8,374 nt of DNA from Chitinophaga pinensis. Its GTDB lineage: Bacteria; Bacteroidota; Bacteroidia; Flavobacteriales_D; Crocinitomicaceae. How positions within the stretch are numbered: the stretch's first letter is position 1; each line of letters begins with the position of its first letter. Both the position numbers and the translations under genes were made by a program. This document shows, in pieces, positions 7,211-8,374 of this stretch. Below the pieces are notes generated by a model. That model was not told the origin of the DNA. It saw only the letters and a program-made list of their open reading frames with translations, and did not search any database. Location of the stretch: NCBI GenBank assembly GCA_945870115.1, contig CAMBRH010000145.1:1-8374 (forward strand), written 5' to 3'.

Positions 7211-8374
7211 TAATCCATCATTTAAAGTGATAATTTCATTGTTTGAATTTCCTGTTCCTTCACCTGGATTAAATACTCCTCTTTCTTTATTTGAGCGAGA
7301 TCTATCAAAATCTTGAGATCTAAAAGTTGCCGTACAAGGGAAAGCAAGTTCAAAATCTACATAATAATCTAAATTCGTAAATCCAGTTGGAGGTGTATCC
7401 GTAAACATGGTTGGACTTCCAAAAGGAACCGCTGGAGAAAGTTCTACCCAACCTGCTTGATCCGTATATCTTGAAACAATATAGTTACCAGAAGAAATAC
7501 CCTCGTAATCATCCCAATAAATATCAAAAACCCCTGCTGTAACTTGTGCAATTGTATTTAAATGTAAGGTTTTATGAGTATTGGAAAGTGGACTTTCAAC
7601 ACCACAAGTATTAACCGCTGAAATACGGTATCTCCAAGAACGTTGTAATGGAGAAGCTATTACATCATTAAAAACAGAAAGATTTGAATATTGGACAGTA
7701 TCAATTAATAAATAATTTCCTGCATCATCGTTTTCACGGTAAATGTTATAATAGGAAATTCCAGTTTCACCTGTTTTTTCCCATACAACTAAATTTGTTG
7801 TTGTTGCAGTATCTACTGTTACTACACAAATATCAGATCTTAAAGGTTGTTTATTACCTAAAATTATGGTTTTTTGAGAAATACAATCAACTCCTGAATT
7901 TATGCTTACGCTATAGGTTCCTGCAGCTAAATTATAAATATCTTCAGTTTCTAAACCGTTACTCCAAATGATCGAATTTACAGTTCCCGCTTGAGGCAAT
8001 AAGGTTAATGTTAAGTTTATTCCACCATTTATCTCATCGCAATTTGGTAAAATCAGCGAATCAGAAATCATTATTCCATCATTATCATTTAAGTATAAAC
8101 TATCTTTTCGTGTGCATCCGTTACCATCAGTAGTAGTTAATTCATAATAACCCTGAGCAATTGATGTTAGGTTTGGAGAAACTGCGGATGTATTCCATAA
8201 ATAACTGTAAGACCCACTTCCTCCAGAAACGTTGGTTAGAATTCCACCATTGGTTGCCCCACAATCAGGTTTATTTGTAATAATGGAATTTTGAATTTCA
8301 CTTGGACTTCCTAAAGTATATGATTTTTTGATTTCACAACCACTTACATCATAAAGTGTAAATTCATAATTTCC
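6983..8374 (-). CDS. T9SS-exported surface protein with SprB-like repeats, C-terminal part (5' end outside window)
   Basis: The C-terminal 463 residues of a large secreted protein. The frame stays open to the right edge, so the ATG at 8071 is internal and not the start. The fragment begins in the end of a repeat (1-22). Two SprB-like repeats of about 65-70 residues follow, at ~28-95 (PDCGATNGG, SYSYLW, GYYELTTTDGNGC) and ~104-172 (PNCDEINGG, IIWSNG, AGTYSVSINSGVDC), each with a Cys near both ends. Residues ~180-356 look like two fibronectin-III-like modules (TNLVVWEK, YYNIYREN, YRISAVNTCG, then VFDIYWDDYEG, YIVSRYT). A Ser/Asn/Gly linker leads to the type A sorting domain at ~388-463 (LSVSPNPFQDEL, IQLFDLNGK, LNSGVYFVKAK, IKVVK), which directs export by the type IX system and is cleaved on exit. 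SprB-type repeats occur in gliding adhesins, so an adhesive role is plausible but inferred. The partners and the N-terminal domains are off-window. The gene has its own terminator. Confidence 0.9.
   Translation of the reverse strand, partial: GNYEFTLYDVSGCEIKKSYTLGSPSEIQNSIITNKPDCGATNGGILTNVSGGSGSYSYLWNTSAVSPNLTSIAQGYYELTTTDGNGCTRKDSLYLNDNDGIMISDSLILPNCDEINGGINLTLTLLPQAGTVNSIIWSNGLETEDIYNLAAGTYSVSINSGVDCISQKTIILGNKQPLRSDICVVTVDTATTTNLVVWEKTGETGISYYNIYRENDDAGNYLLIDTVQYSNLSVFNDVIASPLQRSWRYRISAVNTCGVESPLSNTHKTLHLNTIAQVTAGVFDIYWDDYEGISSGNYIVSRYTDQAGWVELSPAVPFGSPTMFTDTPPTGFTNLDYYVDFELAFPCTATFRSQDFDRSRSNKERGVFNPGEGTGNSNNEIITLNDGLISLSVSPNPFQDELIFNLTGESKAEIQLFDLNGKNILNLNCTEGINNLSTKNLNSGVYFVKAKINNTIQTIKVVK

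Noticed and set aside
6983..8071. Complete gene starting at the ATG at 8071
   Set aside because: The frame is open for a further 101 codons to the window edge and encodes a full SprB-like repeat there, so this ATG is internal.

Overview
The window is a low-GC, AT-rich stretch of a Bacteroidota chromosome, most likely from a marine or freshwater Flavobacteriia/Flavobacteriales relative. The evidence is a type IX secretion (T9SS) C-terminal sorting domain, SprB-like adhesin repeats, a lipoprotein with a lipobox and an acidic stretch after the cysteine, a -7 box of the Bacteroidota form TAnnTTTG, and no convincing Shine-Dalgarno sequences. The genus cannot be read from this sequence.

Layout. 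(1) Positions 1-1362, plus strand: the 3' two thirds of dnaG (DNA primase), entering from the left edge with the end of the catalytic core, the Toprim domain and the DnaB-binding C-terminal region. (2) 1409-2521, plus strand: a complete MscS-family mechanosensitive channel, 46 bp after dnaG. A small tandem heptamer repeat lies in the gap. (3) 2531-6037, minus strand and convergent with the channel gene (9 bp between the stops): a 1168-residue predicted outer-membrane protein with a signal peptide, a terminal Phe-Phe and an internal EF-hand-like loop. Its function is not known to me. (4) 6147-6722, minus strand: a YceI-family lipoprotein, closed by a clear intrinsic terminator and preceded by a -7 promoter element. 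(5) 6983-8374, minus strand, running off the right edge: the C-terminal 463 residues of a large secreted surface protein with SprB-like repeats, fibronectin-III-like modules and a T9SS type A sorting domain, followed by its own intrinsic terminator.

The left part is housekeeping (replication priming, osmotic protection). The right part is cell-envelope biology: three minus-strand genes encode an outer-membrane barrel candidate, a lipoprotein and a T9SS-exported surface protein. Terminators after the second and third of these, in genome order, suggest three separate transcription units rather than one operon.

No CRISPR array, tRNA, rRNA, insertion sequence or defence system was seen. The least explained pieces are the GC-richer block at about 6863-6982, between the T9SS gene and its terminator, and the large outer-membrane protein. 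I found no convincing new multi-gene system here.
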